DNA of 64,000 bases from Porticoccaceae bacterium. GTDB lineage: Bacteria > Pseudomonadota > Gammaproteobacteria > Pseudomonadales > Porticoccaceae. The DNA lies in assembly GCA_002702725.1 (NCBI GenBank), contig PABE01000158.1:1-64000 (forward strand), written 5' to 3'. This document shows, in pieces, positions 10,547-21,600 of this stretch (position 1 is the first letter of the stretch; each line of letters opens with the position of its first letter). Position numbers and translations under genes: made by a program. The notes beneath the pieces are model-generated. The model was not told the origin of the DNA and searched no databases. It worked only from the letters and a program-made list of their open reading frames with translations.

Positions 10547-13468
10547 ATGACCGAGATAAAAACACCCAAAAAGTTGATTGAGGTCGCGCTACCTCTGGAT
10601 GACATCAATGTTGCGGCTGCACGGGAAAAATCAATTCGTCACGGCCACCCAAGCACGCTGCATCTCTGGTGGGCGCGGCGGCCATTGGCGGCAGCGCGGG
10701 CAGTGCTGTTTGCTCAGTTGGTGAACGATCCCGGTTACCAGCGTGAATTGGGATTCGGCGTAAATAAGAAAGAGGCAGAAAAAAAGCGGGAGAAGCTATT
10801 CCAGATCATTCGCGATTTGGTGAAGTGGGAAAACACCAATAACGAAGAGGTGCTCAACCGCGCTCGCGCAGCGATCTGGGATAGCTGGCGTGAAACCTGC
10901 CACCTGAACCGCAACCACCCACAGGCTGCCGAACTGTTTAACCCGGAAAAGCTGCCCGCATTCCATGATCCTTTCGCCGGTGGTGGTGCCATTCCATTGG
11001 AAGCCCAGCGATTGGGGCTGGAAAGCTACGCCAGCGATCTGAACCCCGTAGCAGTCATGATCAACAAAGCGATGATCGAGATTCCGCCCAAGTTTGCAGG
11101 TCAAGTGCCAGTCGGGCCGCTCACGGAACTGAATACAAGTGGTAAGGACAGTGTCCGCCCTGGCCAATCAATGAATGAGGACTGGTCCGGCGCAAAGGGC
11201 CTAGCCGAAGACGTGCGTCGCTACGGGCATTGGATGCGCGAGCAGGCCTTTAAGCGCATCGGGCACCTGTACCCCAAGGTCGAGATTACCCCGGAAATGA
11301 CGGCTGAACGGCCCGATCTAAAAGCCTATCAGGGTGAAGAGCTGACCGTGATTGCCTGGCTGTGGGCTAGAACAGTAAAAAGCCCTAACCCGGCGTTCAG
11401 TGATGTAGACGTACCGCTGGTACGATCTTTTGTGTTGTCCTCTAAGAAAGGCAAAGAGGCTTGGGTCGAGCCGGTGATCGAGGGCAACAACTATCACTTT
11501 GAAGTGCGAATGGGCAAGCAGCCAGCCGATGCAATTGCCGGTACGGTCGAGCGCACGGGTGCTACCTGCATCATGTCCCAGACAGCCATGCCATTTAAAT
11601 ATGTTCGGGCGGAGGGTAAAGCCGGGCGCATCGGCGAGCGGCTCATGGCGATTGTCGCGGAAGGCGCTCGGGCCCGGGTTTACCTCTCGCCGACAGAGGA
11701 TATGATAAAGGTTGCTCGTACAGCCCAACCCGAGTGGAAGCCAGAGCACAATCTGCCGGTGAACCCGCGAGACTTCAAAACACCGAATTATGGGCTCAAC
11801 ACTTTTGGCGACCTCTTTACCCCCCGCCAACTGGTAGCATTAACGACCTTCTCTGATTTGGTGCAAAAAGCTCGCGAAAAAGCTATTGCCGACGCTAAAA
11901 TCGCTGGCCTGGCGGATGACGGCCAAGGCCTAGCTCACGGGGGCACAGGGGCTACGGCTTATGGGGACGCACTGGCTGTATTCCTTGCATTTGCGTTGGA
12001 CAAAGTTGTTGACCGAGGGTCAACGATAACGCGTTGGGATCCTACGCCCACACAAAGTGGGGTTATTAACACGTTTAGTCGCCAAGCAATTCCAATGACT
12101 TGGGACTTTTCCGAATCGAACCCTCTTGGAGATGCATCTGGAAACTTTGTTAGCAGTACCCTTTTAGTTGCAAAGGTAATGGATAAGTTTCCCTGCCTAC
12201 TAAGCGGATCAATCACACAGAGTGACGCGGCGACTCAAACGATTTCTCAGGACAAGGTTATATCTACTGACCCCCCGTATTACGACAATATCGGCTATGC
12301 TGACCTGTCCGACTTCTTTTACGTTTGGATGCGTCGCGCTTTGCGAAATATATACCCCGCGCTTTTTGGAACTATGGCTGTGCCGAAGGCTGAAGAATTA
12401 GTTGCCACGCCATACCGACATGGAAGCAAAGAAAAAGCCGAAGCCTTTTTTATGGATGGCATGACCCGAGCAATCCAAAACTTGGCAGTTCAAGCACATC
12501 CTGCTTTTCCAGTATCCATCTACTACGCTTTCAAACAATCAGAAACCAAGGAAGGTAGTACGACTAGTACCGGCTGGGTGACCTTTTTGGAGGCTGTTAT
12601 TCAAGCCGGTTTTTCTATCGATGGTACGTGGCCAATGCGAACAGAGCTGGCCAATCGCATGATTGGTTCAGGCAACAATGCACTTGCATCCTCAATCATT
12701 CTGATTTGTCGAAAACGTGAAACCAACGCCGAATCCATCTCTCGTCGCGACTTCCAGCGCCAATTACGGGAAGAGATGCCCGAGGCACTGGAAACCATGA
12801 TCGGTGGTGAAACCGGCCAAACACCTATTGCACCCGTAGACTTGGCTCAATCAGCCATCGGGCCCGGCATGGCGATTTACTCCAAATATGAAGCCGTACT
12901 CAACCAGGATGGTTCGCGCATGAGTGTCCACGACGCCCTGGTTCTGATAAATCGCGCCATTACCGAGTACCTGAGCCCGGATTCCGGCAGCTTCGATGCT
13001 GATACCCAGTTCTGCTCAAGCTGGTTTGAACAATATGGTTGGGGTAACGGCCCCTTCGGCGAGGCCGACACTCTTTCACGTGCCAAGGGCACCAGTGTGG
13101 AAGGCGTGCGCGAAGCCGGCGTACTGGAATCCGGTGGCGGCAAAGTGCGCCTGCTTAAATGGGCCGATTACAAGGCAGATTGGGACCCAACCACCGACAA
13201 CCGCACGCCCATCTGGGAAGCCTGCCACCAGATGATTCGCAGCCTGAACAATCAGGGAGAATCAGCTGCCGGTGAGCTTTTGGCCAAAATGCCAGAGAAA
13301 GGCGAGTCCATCCGTCAACTGGCCTACCACCTCTACACCCTCTGCGAACGCAAAAAATGGGCGGAAGAGGCCCGCGCCTATAACGAATTGATCGGTTCCT
13401 GGCACGCCATTGTCACCGCCTCTCACGAGGTGGGCCATAGTGGTGAACAGACCGGACTGGACTTTTAA
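10547..13468 (+). CDS. DUF1156 DNA methyltransferase
   Basis: A 973-residue protein with the typical DUF1156 opening ([12 protein letters not shown], then [20 protein letters not shown]). A SAM-binding motif [13 protein letters not shown] is near residue 141 and the amino-methyltransferase catalytic motif DPPYYDN near residue 575, so it should methylate adenine N6 or cytosine N4 in DNA. DUF1156 proteins occur in defence islands beside SNF2 helicases and DUF499 ATPases. It most likely marks self DNA. About 12,000-12,720 (residues 485-725, including DPPY) is only about 42-50% GC by hand count of sample lines, against 58-68% on both sides, with different codon use. This suggests replacement of a catalytic/specificity segment by recombination. 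It lies nine bases after the helicase and eleven before the next gene. Confidence 0.9.
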   Translation: MTEIKTPKKLIEVALPLDDINVAAAREKSIRHGHPSTLHLWWARRPLAAARAVLFAQLVNDPGYQRELGFGVNKKEAEKKREKLFQIIRDLVKWENTNNEEVLNRARAAIWDSWRETCHLNRNHPQAAELFNPEKLPAFHDPFAGGGAIPLEAQRLGLESYASDLNPVAVMINKAMIEIPPKFAGQVPVGPLTELNTSGKDSVRPGQSMNEDWSGAKGLAEDVRRYGHWMREQAFKRIGHLYPKVEITPEMTAERPDLKAYQGEELTVIAWLWARTVKSPNPAFSDVDVPLVRSFVLSSKKGKEAWVEPVIEGNNYHFEVRMGKQPADAIAGTVERTGATCIMSQTAMPFKYVRAEGKAGRIGERLMAIVAEGARARVYLSPTEDMIKVARTAQPEWKPEHNLPVNPRDFKTPNYGLNTFGDLFTPRQLVALTTFSDLVQKAREKAIADAKIAGLADDGQGLAHGGTGATAYGDALAVFLAFALDKVVDRGSTITRWDPTPTQSGVINTFSRQAIPMTWDFSESNPLGDASGNFVSSTLLVAKVMDKFPCLLSGSITQSDAATQTISQDKVISTDPPYYDNIGYADLSDFFYVWMRRALRNIYPALFGTMAVPKAEELVATPYRHGSKEKAEAFFMDGMTRAIQNLAVQAHPAFPVSIYYAFKQSETKEGSTTSTGWVTFLEAVIQAGFSIDGTWPMRTELANRMIGSGNNALASSIILICRKRETNAESISRRDFQRQLREEMPEALETMIGGETGQTPIAPVDLAQSAIGPGMAIYSKYEAVLNQDGSRMSVHDALVLINRAITEYLSPDSGSFDADTQFCSSWFEQYGWGNGPFGEADTLSRAKGTSVEGVREAGVLESGGGKVRLLKWADYKADWDPTTDNRTPIWEACHQMIRSLNNQGESAAGELLAKMPEKGESIRQLAYHLYTLCERKKWAEEARAYNELIGSWHAIVTASHEVGHSGEQTGLDF

Positions 13469-13479
13469 GGAGGCATTCG

Positions 13480-16272
13480 ATGACGAGTACAGATTGGCCC
13501 TATCCTGGCTCGCGCTGGTGGAAGTTTGACTTTCACACCCATACGCCTGCCTCTAAGGACACAACCGCGTGGCAGAGGGCTCTCGGGAGCCCTGATGAGT
13601 TAACCGCCGAAGCCTGGTTGCTAAAGTATATGGTAGCCGGGATCGACTGTGTGGCTGTCACGGACCATAACAGTGGTGCGTGGATAGACCAGCTCAAAGA
13701 AGCCTACGCCGCCATGAAGGATCAGGATAACCTGGGGCTTGCGCCTGAGGGTTTTAGAGAACTGACATTGTTTCCCGGTGTTGAAATTTCAGTCAGCGGT
13801 GGCTTCCACCTGTTGGCTATTTTTGGCCCGGAAGCATCTACGCGCACAATAACCGATCTGCTATCGGCAGTTCGTTATCAAGGCACAGATGGCGATAGCG
13901 ATGGTGTCACTCGGGAAGGCCCGGAAACGGTCATTGAGGAAGTTCTGAAAGCCGGCGGACTTCCGGTTCCTGCTCATGCCGATCAAGAGAAGGGCTTACT
14001 GAGGTGCCAGCCAGAATCTAAACGAAGTCAGGTTGACGCCAACACACTGCGCCAGGCCATTGGCATAAAAGGACTGTTGGCCGTGGAATGGTGTGACGGC
14101 AGCAGTCCCTGGCCGGAGTGTGTGGCGGATGCAGAAAGTCGTCTCGCCCGCGTGTTAGGCAGTGACTGTCACAGTTTCCAGGGAAATGCCGTGCCGGGCA
14201 GTCGGTTTACCTGGGTCAAAATGGCTAGCCCCACCCTCGAAGGGCTACGCCTGGCGCTGCTTGATGGCAATGGTGTGTCGATTCGACGCAGCGATGAGGG
14301 TGAGTTTAACCCGTTCCGGGTTCCACCCCACGCCATTACTGCCATAGATATTGAAGGGGGCCGCTATATTGGCAATGGCCGGACTGCACGACTTGAGTGC
14401 TCGCCTTTCTTTAATGCCATTGTCGGAGGGCGGGGTACGGGTAAGTCCAGCGTGGTACATGCCTTACGCCTGGCCGCTCGCCGCGAACAGGAATTAACGC
14501 AACTCGGGCCAGACAGCGAACCCCGTGCTCAATTCGAAGATTTCCGCAAAACCGCCAAGGGGCGCGATGACAAAGGTGCGCTGCGAGACAACACCGAGAT
14601 TCGCGTGGAATGGGAGCACGACGACACCCGGTTACGGTTGCGCTGGCGCGCCGATGGTCAAGGTGTCGTCGTCGAAGAGTGGAATGACAACCAATGGCTG
14701 GAATCCAGTAGCCAAAGCGTAAACGCGGCGCGCTTTCCGCTGCGCATTTTCTCCCAGGGGCAAATCGCCGCAATGGCCGGAAGCGGTCGGCAAACCTTAC
14801 TGTCGATCATTGATGAGGCGGCTAATGTCGAGACATTGAAGCAGGCCTTTGAGGAGGCAAAACGCACATTCTTTACCCAACGGGCCCGGCTGCGGGAACT
14901 CGATGGCAAACTCGCCGGAGAACCTGAGGTTAAACGAAAGCTGGAAGAAACCAGCAGGAAGTTGGCCGCTCTGTCTCAGACCGACCAGGCATCCGTACTA
15001 CGAGCTTATGGTCAGTCACAGCACCAGTCCCGTGAGGTGAAAAACCTGTTTGAGCAGTTGCAGGATGATTCGGGTCGTATTTCCGATCTGGCTGAGCAAA
15101 TCATGCTGGACGACTGGCCCACTCAATACTTCACAGAGCAGGATGCGGATATTCTGGCGTTACGCAAGGAAATTGACGCTCAGGTCGCACAGGTTCGAAC
15201 CGGGCTGCAGGAACAAGCGAAAAAGCTCAGAGGCATTGTTGAGTTTGTTCAGAAAGACCCAGGCTATTCGCAATGGAGCGCACGTGTTCAGTCTGCTCAG
15301 CAAGCCCATACCGAGTTACAACAGAAGTTGGCAACCCAGGGTGTGAGTGATCCGCAAGCCTTCGCCCGTCTGACGCAAGAAAAGCAGCAGTTTGAAACGC
15401 AGTGCAAGGCATTCTCGAAGATGCGTAGCGACCGAGAGGAGTTGTCCCGTCAAATAGGTGCGCAACAAACATTGTTGAGCGAGAAACGAGTAGCTATCAC
15501 TCAGGCGCGAAACACCTTCGTGCAACATACTCTGGCCAACAACACCCACGTGAAAATCGCTGTCGTGCCTAATGGTTATGACGAGCGTCAGCTGGAGCGC
15601 GAGGTGCGCGAGCTGATCGACGTAGGAAATGATCGCTTTGCGGAAGACATTTTGAAATTTGATAACGAAGAGCCCTCCGGCGGGCTCGCGTTTGATCTGG
15701 CTAGAGCCGATAACGCCGAAAAAGAATCCGCCGTTGAAGCCGTCAAGCAGCGATTAATAAATATGGATGGTGTGGGTGGACACTTTCGGAACGCACTGCA
15801 ACGTAAGCACGAAAAGCCAGAATTCGCAGACCATATTGAGGCCTGGTTTCCAGAAGATGATCTGCGCATCGAGTATCAGCGCGAAGGCAGCTGGCACCCT
15901 ATTAGCCGAGGGTCACAGGGTCAACGCTCTGCAGCATTACTGGCGTTCTTGCTTGCGTTTGGTGAGGAACCTATTGTTCTCGACCAGCCTGAAGACGACC
16001 TCGACAATCACTTGATATACGACCTGATCGTGCGACAGATCCGCGAAAACAAGTTGCGTCGTCAGCTCATTATTATTACCCACAACCCAAATGTGGTTGT
16101 AAATGGCGATGCCGAACTGGTGCATGTGATGGAGTTTGGGCGCGGGCAGTGCTACGTCCAGCAAAGCGGCGCTCTCCAGGAGACCGAGCTGCGTAGTGAG
16201 GTATGTAGGGTGATGGAAGGTGGTTACGAGGCTTTTTCCCGGCGCTGGAAGCGATTAGGAACGGAGTTTTAA
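13480..16272 (+). CDS. PHP-domain and SMC-like ATPase fusion (TrlF-like)
   Basis: A 930-residue two-part protein. Residues 15-235 form a PHP phosphoesterase domain: FDFHTHT (H19, H21), VTDHNSG near 61, PGVEIS near 105, AHADQ near 165 and GSDCHS near 228 supply the usual metal ligands. From residue 290 comes an ABC/SMC-type ATPase: Walker A GGRGTGKSS near 317, a long coiled-coil-prone middle, signature SQGQRS near 812, Walker B IVLDQPEDDLDN near 832 and the H-loop THNPN. This matches proteins I recall as TrlF-family AAA-like ATPases. PHP domains are metal-dependent phosphatases or nucleases, so this is the strongest candidate effector nuclease in the operon. It begins eleven bases after the methyltransferase with an AGGAGG ribosome site, and ends one base before the next ATG. 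Confidence 0.85.
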   Translation: MTSTDWPYPGSRWWKFDFHTHTPASKDTTAWQRALGSPDELTAEAWLLKYMVAGIDCVAVTDHNSGAWIDQLKEAYAAMKDQDNLGLAPEGFRELTLFPGVEISVSGGFHLLAIFGPEASTRTITDLLSAVRYQGTDGDSDGVTREGPETVIEEVLKAGGLPVPAHADQEKGLLRCQPESKRSQVDANTLRQAIGIKGLLAVEWCDGSSPWPECVADAESRLARVLGSDCHSFQGNAVPGSRFTWVKMASPTLEGLRLALLDGNGVSIRRSDEGEFNPFRVPPHAITAIDIEGGRYIGNGRTARLECSPFFNAIVGGRGTGKSSVVHALRLAARREQELTQLGPDSEPRAQFEDFRKTAKGRDDKGALRDNTEIRVEWEHDDTRLRLRWRADGQGVVVEEWNDNQWLESSSQSVNAARFPLRIFSQGQIAAMAGSGRQTLLSIIDEAANVETLKQAFEEAKRTFFTQRARLRELDGKLAGEPEVKRKLEETSRKLAALSQTDQASVLRAYGQSQHQSREVKNLFEQLQDDSGRISDLAEQIMLDDWPTQYFTEQDADILALRKEIDAQVAQVRTGLQEQAKKLRGIVEFVQKDPGYSQWSARVQSAQQAHTELQQKLATQGVSDPQAFARLTQEKQQFETQCKAFSKMRSDREELSRQIGAQQTLLSEKRVAITQARNTFVQHTLANNTHVKIAVVPNGYDERQLEREVRELIDVGNDRFAEDILKFDNEEPSGGLAFDLARADNAEKESAVEAVKQRLINMDGVGGHFRNALQRKHEKPEFADHIEAWFPEDDLRIEYQREGSWHPISRGSQGQRSAALLAFLLAFGEEPIVLDQPEDDLDNHLIYDLIVRQIRENKLRRQLIIITHNPNVVVNGDAELVHVMEFGRGQCYVQQSGALQETELRSEVCRVMEGGYEAFSRRWKRLGTEF

Positions 16273-16273
16273 T

Positions 16274-17545
16274 ATGTTTGGTACACGTAGTGAATTGCTT
16301 GAAAAAATCCAGCTGGGCGAAGACAGCTTTCTTGAGCTTAAAGAGGTTCGTTTTGCGGGCGACAAAATCCGGGGGCCGTCACAGGTAGACCTTGCCGATG
16401 AACTGGCGGCCTTCGCGAACAGCGCCGGTGGCGTGCTGGTGCTCGGCGTTGAAGACAAAAGCCGTGAAGTCGTGGGCGTCCCTCTGGAACGGCTGGATGC
16501 ATTGGAATCCTTGGTCCGTGAAGCGTGCGAGCAGTCCATCAAACCACCCTTGGCCCCTATTATTGAACGCATGACGTTACCGGATACCAGCGGTAGCGAA
16601 CAACCAGTCATTCGTATTGATGTTTCTCGCAGCTTATTCGTGCATCAGAGCCCTAGCGGCTATATGCAGCGGGTGGGATCATCGAAACGCCCAATCCCGC
16701 CGGACCAACTTGCACGACTGTTTCAGCAACGGAGCCAGTCTCGCCTGATCCGCTTCGACGAAACACCGGTGGCCAAAGCAACAGTGGCGGACCTGGATGA
16801 AGCTCTGTGGAAGCGGTTTGTACCGTCGCAACACCACAGCGCGCTGGAAACTGTGCTGGACAAGCTGGCTATGGCCGCTCGTGATGACCAGGAAGTATGG
16901 CGGCCCACCGTTGCGGGATTGCTGATGGCCAGCCACGAACCACAGCGCTTTTTGCCAGGGGCCTTTATTCAGGCCGTGGCCTATCAGGGAGCACACGCCC
17001 TGCCTGAAGCTGAAAAAGCTTATCAGCGGGATGCTCAAGACATCACTGGGCCTCTGGACCAGCAAATATTAGGGGCCTGCGCTTTTGTGCGCAAAAATAT
17101 GCAGGTTGCAGCTCGAAAACGCGCAGCGGGCGGGCGTGAAGATTTGCCTCAATTCGATCTGCTCGTCATCTTCGAAGCGGTTACCAATGCCGTTGCCCAT
17201 CGGGACTACTCAATGGGTGGTGCCAAAATACGGCTCCGCCTGTTCGATGACCGGCTGGAGCTGTACTCACCCGGTATGCTCCCCAACACCATGACGCCTG
17301 AGAGTTTGCCATTCCGGCAGGCGGCACGAAATGAGGCACTCACCAGCCTGCTGGCTCGCTGCCCTATTGAAGATGACGCTTTGTCTGCTCACCGTCAGCA
17401 CCTGATGGATAAACGCGGTGAGGGTGTCCCCATTATTCTTGAAATGAGTGAGCGCTTGTCCGGCAAACGCCCGGAATATCAGCTCAGTGATGAGAGTGAA
17501 CTGAAGCTGACGATATACAGCGCACAGATGGAGAACGAACTATGA
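16274..17545 (+). CDS. AlbA_2 (Schlafen-type) ATP-binding protein
   Basis: A 423-residue protein with an N-terminal Schlafen AlbA_2 domain (about residues 15-130; FLELKEVRF, then [18 protein letters not shown]) and a C-terminal HATPase_c_4-like region ([13 protein letters not shown] near residue 301, then [14 protein letters not shown]). These proteins are often called ATP-binding proteins or putative transcriptional regulators; Schlafen-type domains can also act as RNases. It could be a regulator or a nucleic-acid-targeting component. It starts one base after the PHP/SMC gene and its stop overlaps the DUF499 start by four bases (ATGA), so it is firmly part of the operon. Confidence 0.82.
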   Translation: MFGTRSELLEKIQLGEDSFLELKEVRFAGDKIRGPSQVDLADELAAFANSAGGVLVLGVEDKSREVVGVPLERLDALESLVREACEQSIKPPLAPIIERMTLPDTSGSEQPVIRIDVSRSLFVHQSPSGYMQRVGSSKRPIPPDQLARLFQQRSQSRLIRFDETPVAKATVADLDEALWKRFVPSQHHSALETVLDKLAMAARDDQEVWRPTVAGLLMASHEPQRFLPGAFIQAVAYQGAHALPEAEKAYQRDAQDITGPLDQQILGACAFVRKNMQVAARKRAAGGREDLPQFDLLVIFEAVTNAVAHRDYSMGGAKIRLRLFDDRLELYSPGMLPNTMTPESLPFRQAARNEALTSLLARCPIEDDALSAHRQHLMDKRGEGVPIILEMSERLSGKRPEYQLSDESELKLTIYSAQMENEL

Positions 17546-20391
17546 GCCTGAAGCCATGGCGAGAGATTGCCCGCCCGCATAAGGACGTACTGGAAGGCAC
17601 CTTTAAGCAGTCTGAATTCGCTGCCGATATCACTCAGGTTGCTAACGGTACTGCAACCGATGAGTACCAGGATGCAGAGAAGTTCTTTTCCCGCACGTTT
17701 ATTACCGAAGGCATGCGCCTGCTACTGATCTCTGTCGCACAGCGACTGGCTGGCCACGGTGGCGATCCGGTTATTCAGCTGCAAACCGCCTTTGGTGGCG
17801 GTAAAACCCATACCCTTCTGGCTGTGTACCACTTGGCATCCCGTAAAGTCGGCACGGAAAAGCTCCACGGCATTCCGCCGGTGTTGGACGAAGCCGGAAT
17901 TCAGAGCCTTCCCTCGGCCAAAGTAGCTGTAATTGATGGCATCAAACTGTCACCCAGCCAGCCCAGACAATATGGGAACATAACCGCCAACACGCTGTGG
18001 GGCGAATTGGCCTGGCAACTGTTAGGTGATGAAGGTTATCAGATGGTCGCCGACAGTGACGCCGATGGCACCTCGCCCGGGAAGGAAGTTCTGACCGAGT
18101 TGATTCGTAAGGCAGCCCCTTGCGTGATCCTGGTAGATGAGCTTGTCGCGTTTATTCGCCAACTGGAACTTGGCAAGCAATATAAGGCTGGCACATTCGA
18201 CAGCAACATCAGCTTTGTTCAGGCGCTCACCGAAGCGCTGAAGGCGGTACCCAATGCCATCCTGTTGGCATCACTGCCGGAATCGGAGCTGGAAGTGGGT
18301 GGCACCATGGGCCAGCGGGCGCTTAACTCCCTGGAGAAATACTTTGCCCGGGTGGAGTCCGTCTGGAAGCCGGTGGGTACAGAAGAAGCCTTTGAAATTG
18401 TGCGCCGCCGCCTGTTTGAGACTCCTGGCGAACGCGCCGAGGTGGAAGGCATCAGCCGTCAGTTCTCGGACTTTTATCGCAACAATGCCGAGAAATTTCC
18501 GGTCGAAACCCAGTCCAACGAATACTTCGAGCGTCTTTGCCGTTCGTATCCGATCCACCCGGAGATTTTTGACCGTCTCTACGAGGACTGGTCCACGCTG
18601 GAAAAATTTCAGCGTACCCGGGGTGTACTGCAGTACATGGCCATTGTTATCCACCGTCTGTGGAACTCGGACAACAAAGATGCGCTGATCATGCCCGGCT
18701 CACTGCCGCTGGAAGACAGCAATGTACGCAACAAGAGCATCCACTACTTGCCGCAAGGCTGGGAACCGGTCATTGAGCGCGAGGTGGATGGTAGCCGTTC
18801 AGCGCCCCACGATATCGATGGCCACCACACACTGTTTGGTGGCGTTCAGGCGGCCCGTCGTACTGCCCGGACCATTTTCCTCGGCAGCGCACCATCCACT
18901 ACGGATCAGATGATTCGCGGTGTTCAGGTCGAACGTATCCTGCTGGGTACCGTGCAACCCGGGCAAACTATTGGCGTATTTGAGGACGTGCTTAAGCGCT
19001 TGCGGGATCGCCTGCATTACCTCTATTCCGACAAGGACCGGTACTGGCTGGATACGAAGCCCAACCTGCGCCGAGAGATGGAAAGCCGCAAACAGAACAT
19101 CAGCGAGCGCGATGAGCTGCTGCCCCTGCTGAAAACTCGCGTTAACCAGGTGTTTGGGCGCAATCACCAGTTCGGCGGTGTACATGTATTTACACCGTCT
19201 GTCGATGTGCCGGATGACTATGGCACAGGCCCTCGCCTGGTGGTGCTGCCGACCCATGCCGCCTATAGCCGCAGTGAGACCAATCAGGCATTTACGGCAG
19301 CAGAAGAGATTCTGCGCAACCGGGGCGACCTGCCTCGGCAAAAGCAGAACCGCTTGATCTTCCTGGCGCCGGATTACGATGTGGTCAGCCGACTCAAGGA
19401 ACAGGCGCGCATCTTCTTGGCATGGAAATCCATCGTCACCGACATTGAAAACGGTAATTTGAATCAGGATCTCTCCCACCTGAATCAAGCCAAACGCAAT
19501 CGCGATGGCGCGGAGCAATCCCTGTCGCAACTGGTGCGTGAAACCTACAAGTGGTTGATTGCCCCAGTTGAGGAGTTCGTAAAAAGTAAACCAGTGCTGA
19601 ATTGGGAAGTGGTTTCGGTATCCCCCACAGCACCCAGTCTGATTCAGGCTATCGAAGAGAGACTGCGTGAAGAGGAATGGATGATCTACGAGTGGTCGCC
19701 TATCCATCTCCGCAATATACTGAGCCAGTGGTATCTGAAAAGCGATGCAAAGGACGTTGGCGCACTAAAGGTCTGGCAGGACTGCTGCCACTATCTCTAC
19801 CTGCCAAGACTGGTCAACGACAGTGTATTCCGCAATGCCATCAACCAGGGCGTTGAGGCAGAAGACTTCTTCGCTTTTGCCTCGGGGAAGGAAGGTGACC
19901 GTTACTTGGGCTTCACCTTCGGACGCGGTTCGATCGCCACTTTAGATGAGTCTTCGCTTCTCATCGATCGCGAAGCCGCGGTTGCCTACCGCGAGAGCAC
20001 AGCTCAGCCGCCACAGACCACGCCGCATCTTGGCGGTATGGGTGGTGAACCAAAAGGTTCGACAGCACCCGTTGGACAAAGTGGTAGCACAGTGACACCG
20101 CAGCCAACGCCAGGGTCAATAGGCGCTACTCGCGCACCCTTGTCGGCTGCAACTAAGAAGCAGTTTTACGCAACCATCTCGCTTGATCCGGTCAGGGCCA
20201 AAATGGACTTCGCTACAATCATTGATGAAGTCGTGCAGCAGTTCACCTCCAAGCTTGGCGTCAATGTCAAAATTTCTGTTGAGATTGAAGCGACCAGCCA
20301 GGACGGATTCAACGAATCCATGCAACGCACGGTCAAGGAAAATTGCAACGTCCTGCGCTTCAACTCAGCGGAATTTGAAGAGGAATCATGA
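17542..20391 (+). CDS. DUF499 P-loop ATPase
   Basis: A 949-residue DUF499 protein. Walker [11 protein letters not shown] is at about residues 84-93, Walker [11 protein letters not shown] near 194, and the early segment [11 protein letters not shown] is typical of the family. Near residues 820-870 a low-complexity Gly/Thr/Pro/Gln linker precedes a final domain of about 90 residues. DUF499 ATPases recur in defence islands with DUF1156 methyltransferases and large helicases; their mechanism is not established. By analogy with other large AAA-type defence ATPases it may sense or remodel phage DNA complexes. It closes the six-gene operon. No strong terminator follows, only a weak CCGAA/TTCGG hairpin near 20,402-20,423. 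Confidence 0.85.
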   Translation: MSLKPWREIARPHKDVLEGTFKQSEFAADITQVANGTATDEYQDAEKFFSRTFITEGMRLLLISVAQRLAGHGGDPVIQLQTAFGGGKTHTLLAVYHLASRKVGTEKLHGIPPVLDEAGIQSLPSAKVAVIDGIKLSPSQPRQYGNITANTLWGELAWQLLGDEGYQMVADSDADGTSPGKEVLTELIRKAAPCVILVDELVAFIRQLELGKQYKAGTFDSNISFVQALTEALKAVPNAILLASLPESELEVGGTMGQRALNSLEKYFARVESVWKPVGTEEAFEIVRRRLFETPGERAEVEGISRQFSDFYRNNAEKFPVETQSNEYFERLCRSYPIHPEIFDRLYEDWSTLEKFQRTRGVLQYMAIVIHRLWNSDNKDALIMPGSLPLEDSNVRNKSIHYLPQGWEPVIEREVDGSRSAPHDIDGHHTLFGGVQAARRTARTIFLGSAPSTTDQMIRGVQVERILLGTVQPGQTIGVFEDVLKRLRDRLHYLYSDKDRYWLDTKPNLRREMESRKQNISERDELLPLLKTRVNQVFGRNHQFGGVHVFTPSVDVPDDYGTGPRLVVLPTHAAYSRSETNQAFTAAEEILRNRGDLPRQKQNRLIFLAPDYDVVSRLKEQARIFLAWKSIVTDIENGNLNQDLSHLNQAKRNRDGAEQSLSQLVRETYKWLIAPVEEFVKSKPVLNWEVVSVSPTAPSLIQAIEERLREEEWMIYEWSPIHLRNILSQWYLKSDAKDVGALKVWQDCCHYLYLPRLVNDSVFRNAINQGVEAEDFFAFASGKEGDRYLGFTFGRGSIATLDESSLLIDREAAVAYRESTAQPPQTTPHLGGMGGEPKGSTAPVGQSGSTVTPQPTPGSIGATRAPLSAATKKQFYATISLDPVRAKMDFATIIDEVVQQFTSKLGVNVKISVEIEATSQDGFNESMQRTVKENCNVLRFNSAEFEEES

Positions 20392-20645
20392 CCTCAACAA
20401 AACCGAATAATTGCTATTTTTCGGAATCAGGTGTCATCCCATTGCTATAGGCAAAAGGAAAGTATCCACATAATGTTTAAATAATTACACCATGTTTATC
20501 TCTGAATTTAATACGGTATCAAACAACGTTCGAATACATAGAACTCACAAGCATTCGTCAGTTTTCAAGCACAGCATGGAGCCAGTGATCTCCCCACGAC
20601 TAAAACCGGTGAGTTACTTTTTGCCTAACGTAGCCGGCAGAGGCA

Positions 20646-21299
20646 TCACTTACGGCTGGTGCCAAAGCAATGCTCCCAACGGGCATAGCCCTTGGTGTCG
20701 TACTTGCACAGATAACTGGTTCTTCTCAACAACTCGGCAAACCCCTTCTGGTCGTCATGCCCTTCCACTGCTATCACTGGCATATCCGCGTCAAAATGGA
20801 CCAGCCCGTAAACCGCTGACGCAGGTACACCCAGTGCACTGGCCCAGGCTTGATTGATCCGGTTGTACAGGTTATCTCTCCCCTCCTCGAACGTTCCCAA
20901 CGTGAAGAAGGCATGGTGATTGAGCAGCAGCACCACATGATAGTGGGGTCTGCCATCCCGGGTGTATTCCCTCGCCCAAATATACCGAAGGGTACAGGGA
21001 TGGACCCGACTCCCCTGCCTCATCAACTTGGATTGATGGGCCACAATCTGTGCTTTGAGTGACGCTATGAACTGTTCCATTTTCTCATTGGTATAACTTT
21101 CTGGGTGAAATACCCACCCCTGTGGGAAACAGAGTTCACACCGTATACCCAACAACCAGGGATACTGATCCCATGCGCTCTTAAGTGTCCTGTAGGCTCT
21201 ATCCAGATAACTGCGATCCAATGGACCTATCTGAGTCATGACAGGGTATCCCCTGTATTCAGACTCTGTGTATAAATCTATAGCTCTATTCATATGCAT
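20646..21299 (-). CDS. YagK/YfjJ-type (inovirus Gp2-like) protein
   Basis: A protein of about 217 residues related to YagK/YfjJ of E. coli cryptic prophages and to inovirus Gp2-like proteins. The central PHYHVVLLLN resembles the HUH (His-hydrophobic-His) metal motif of rolling-circle initiators, and the C-terminal SYLCKYDTKGYARW is characteristic of the family. This suggests a role in replication or mobilisation of the island. An upstream GTG at 21302 is also possible. It is separated from the YfjI-like gene by two transposase relics, although the two genes are neighbours in CP4-57, so the relics look like later insertions. The strong stem-loops at 21450-21599 lie just upstream of its start. 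Confidence 0.75.
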   Translation of the reverse strand: MHMNRAIDLYTESEYRGYPVMTQIGPLDRSYLDRAYRTLKSAWDQYPWLLGIRCELCFPQGWVFHPESYTNEKMEQFIASLKAQIVAHQSKLMRQGSRVHPCTLRYIWAREYTRDGRPHYHVVLLLNHHAFFTLGTFEEGRDNLYNRINQAWASALGVPASAVYGLVHFDADMPVIAVEGHDDQKGFAELLRRTSYLCKYDTKGYARWEHCFGTSRK

Positions 21300-21449
21300 C
21301 ACTCAATCACTACCACTAATCTACTCCTCTGATGGATAGGGTTATTGACTCTATAGCCTGGTATCTATACTCACGATATATCTCACTACAAATACTGTGT
21401 ACTCCTTCTTTAATATGTCTTACTAATACATACATTTCCGACGCCAGTA

Positions 21450-21484
21450 GGTACCTGGGTTTCTCAGAAATGAGTCCAGGTACC
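21450..21484. repeat. Stem-loop with GAAA tetraloop
   Basis: A perfect outer stem GGTACCTGG (21450-21458) with CCAGGTACC (21476-21484) encloses an inner four-pair stem CTCA/TGAG closed by a GAAA loop. The internal loop is asymmetric (four bases against one). A run of five T residues occurs eight bases downstream on the plus strand, too far for a classical terminator. Confidence 0.65.
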
Positions 21485-21565
21485 AAGCGGGTTTTTCACA
21501 CAGGATTTACTCTGGAAAAACTTTACAAGAAGCAACGCCCATAGAAATCCACCACTCTACTATCG

Positions 21566-21599
21566 CTGATATTTCTGATACGAATATCAGAAATATCAG
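21566..21599. repeat. Perfect 15-bp hairpin with CGAA loop
   Basis: CTGATATTTCTGATA (21566-21580) pairs perfectly with TATCAGAAATATCAG (21585-21599) across the tetraloop CGAA. Each arm contains a CTGATA/TATCAG sub-repeat. There is no T tract, so it is unlikely to be a terminator. It could be an operator, a dimer-resolution or replication site, or a folded single-stranded DNA element. Confidence 0.75.
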
Positions 21600-21600
21600 T

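Noticed and set aside
20492-20857. 121-codon plus-strand frame after the DUF499 gene
   Set aside because: Most of it is antisense to the YfjJ-like gene and it matches no family.
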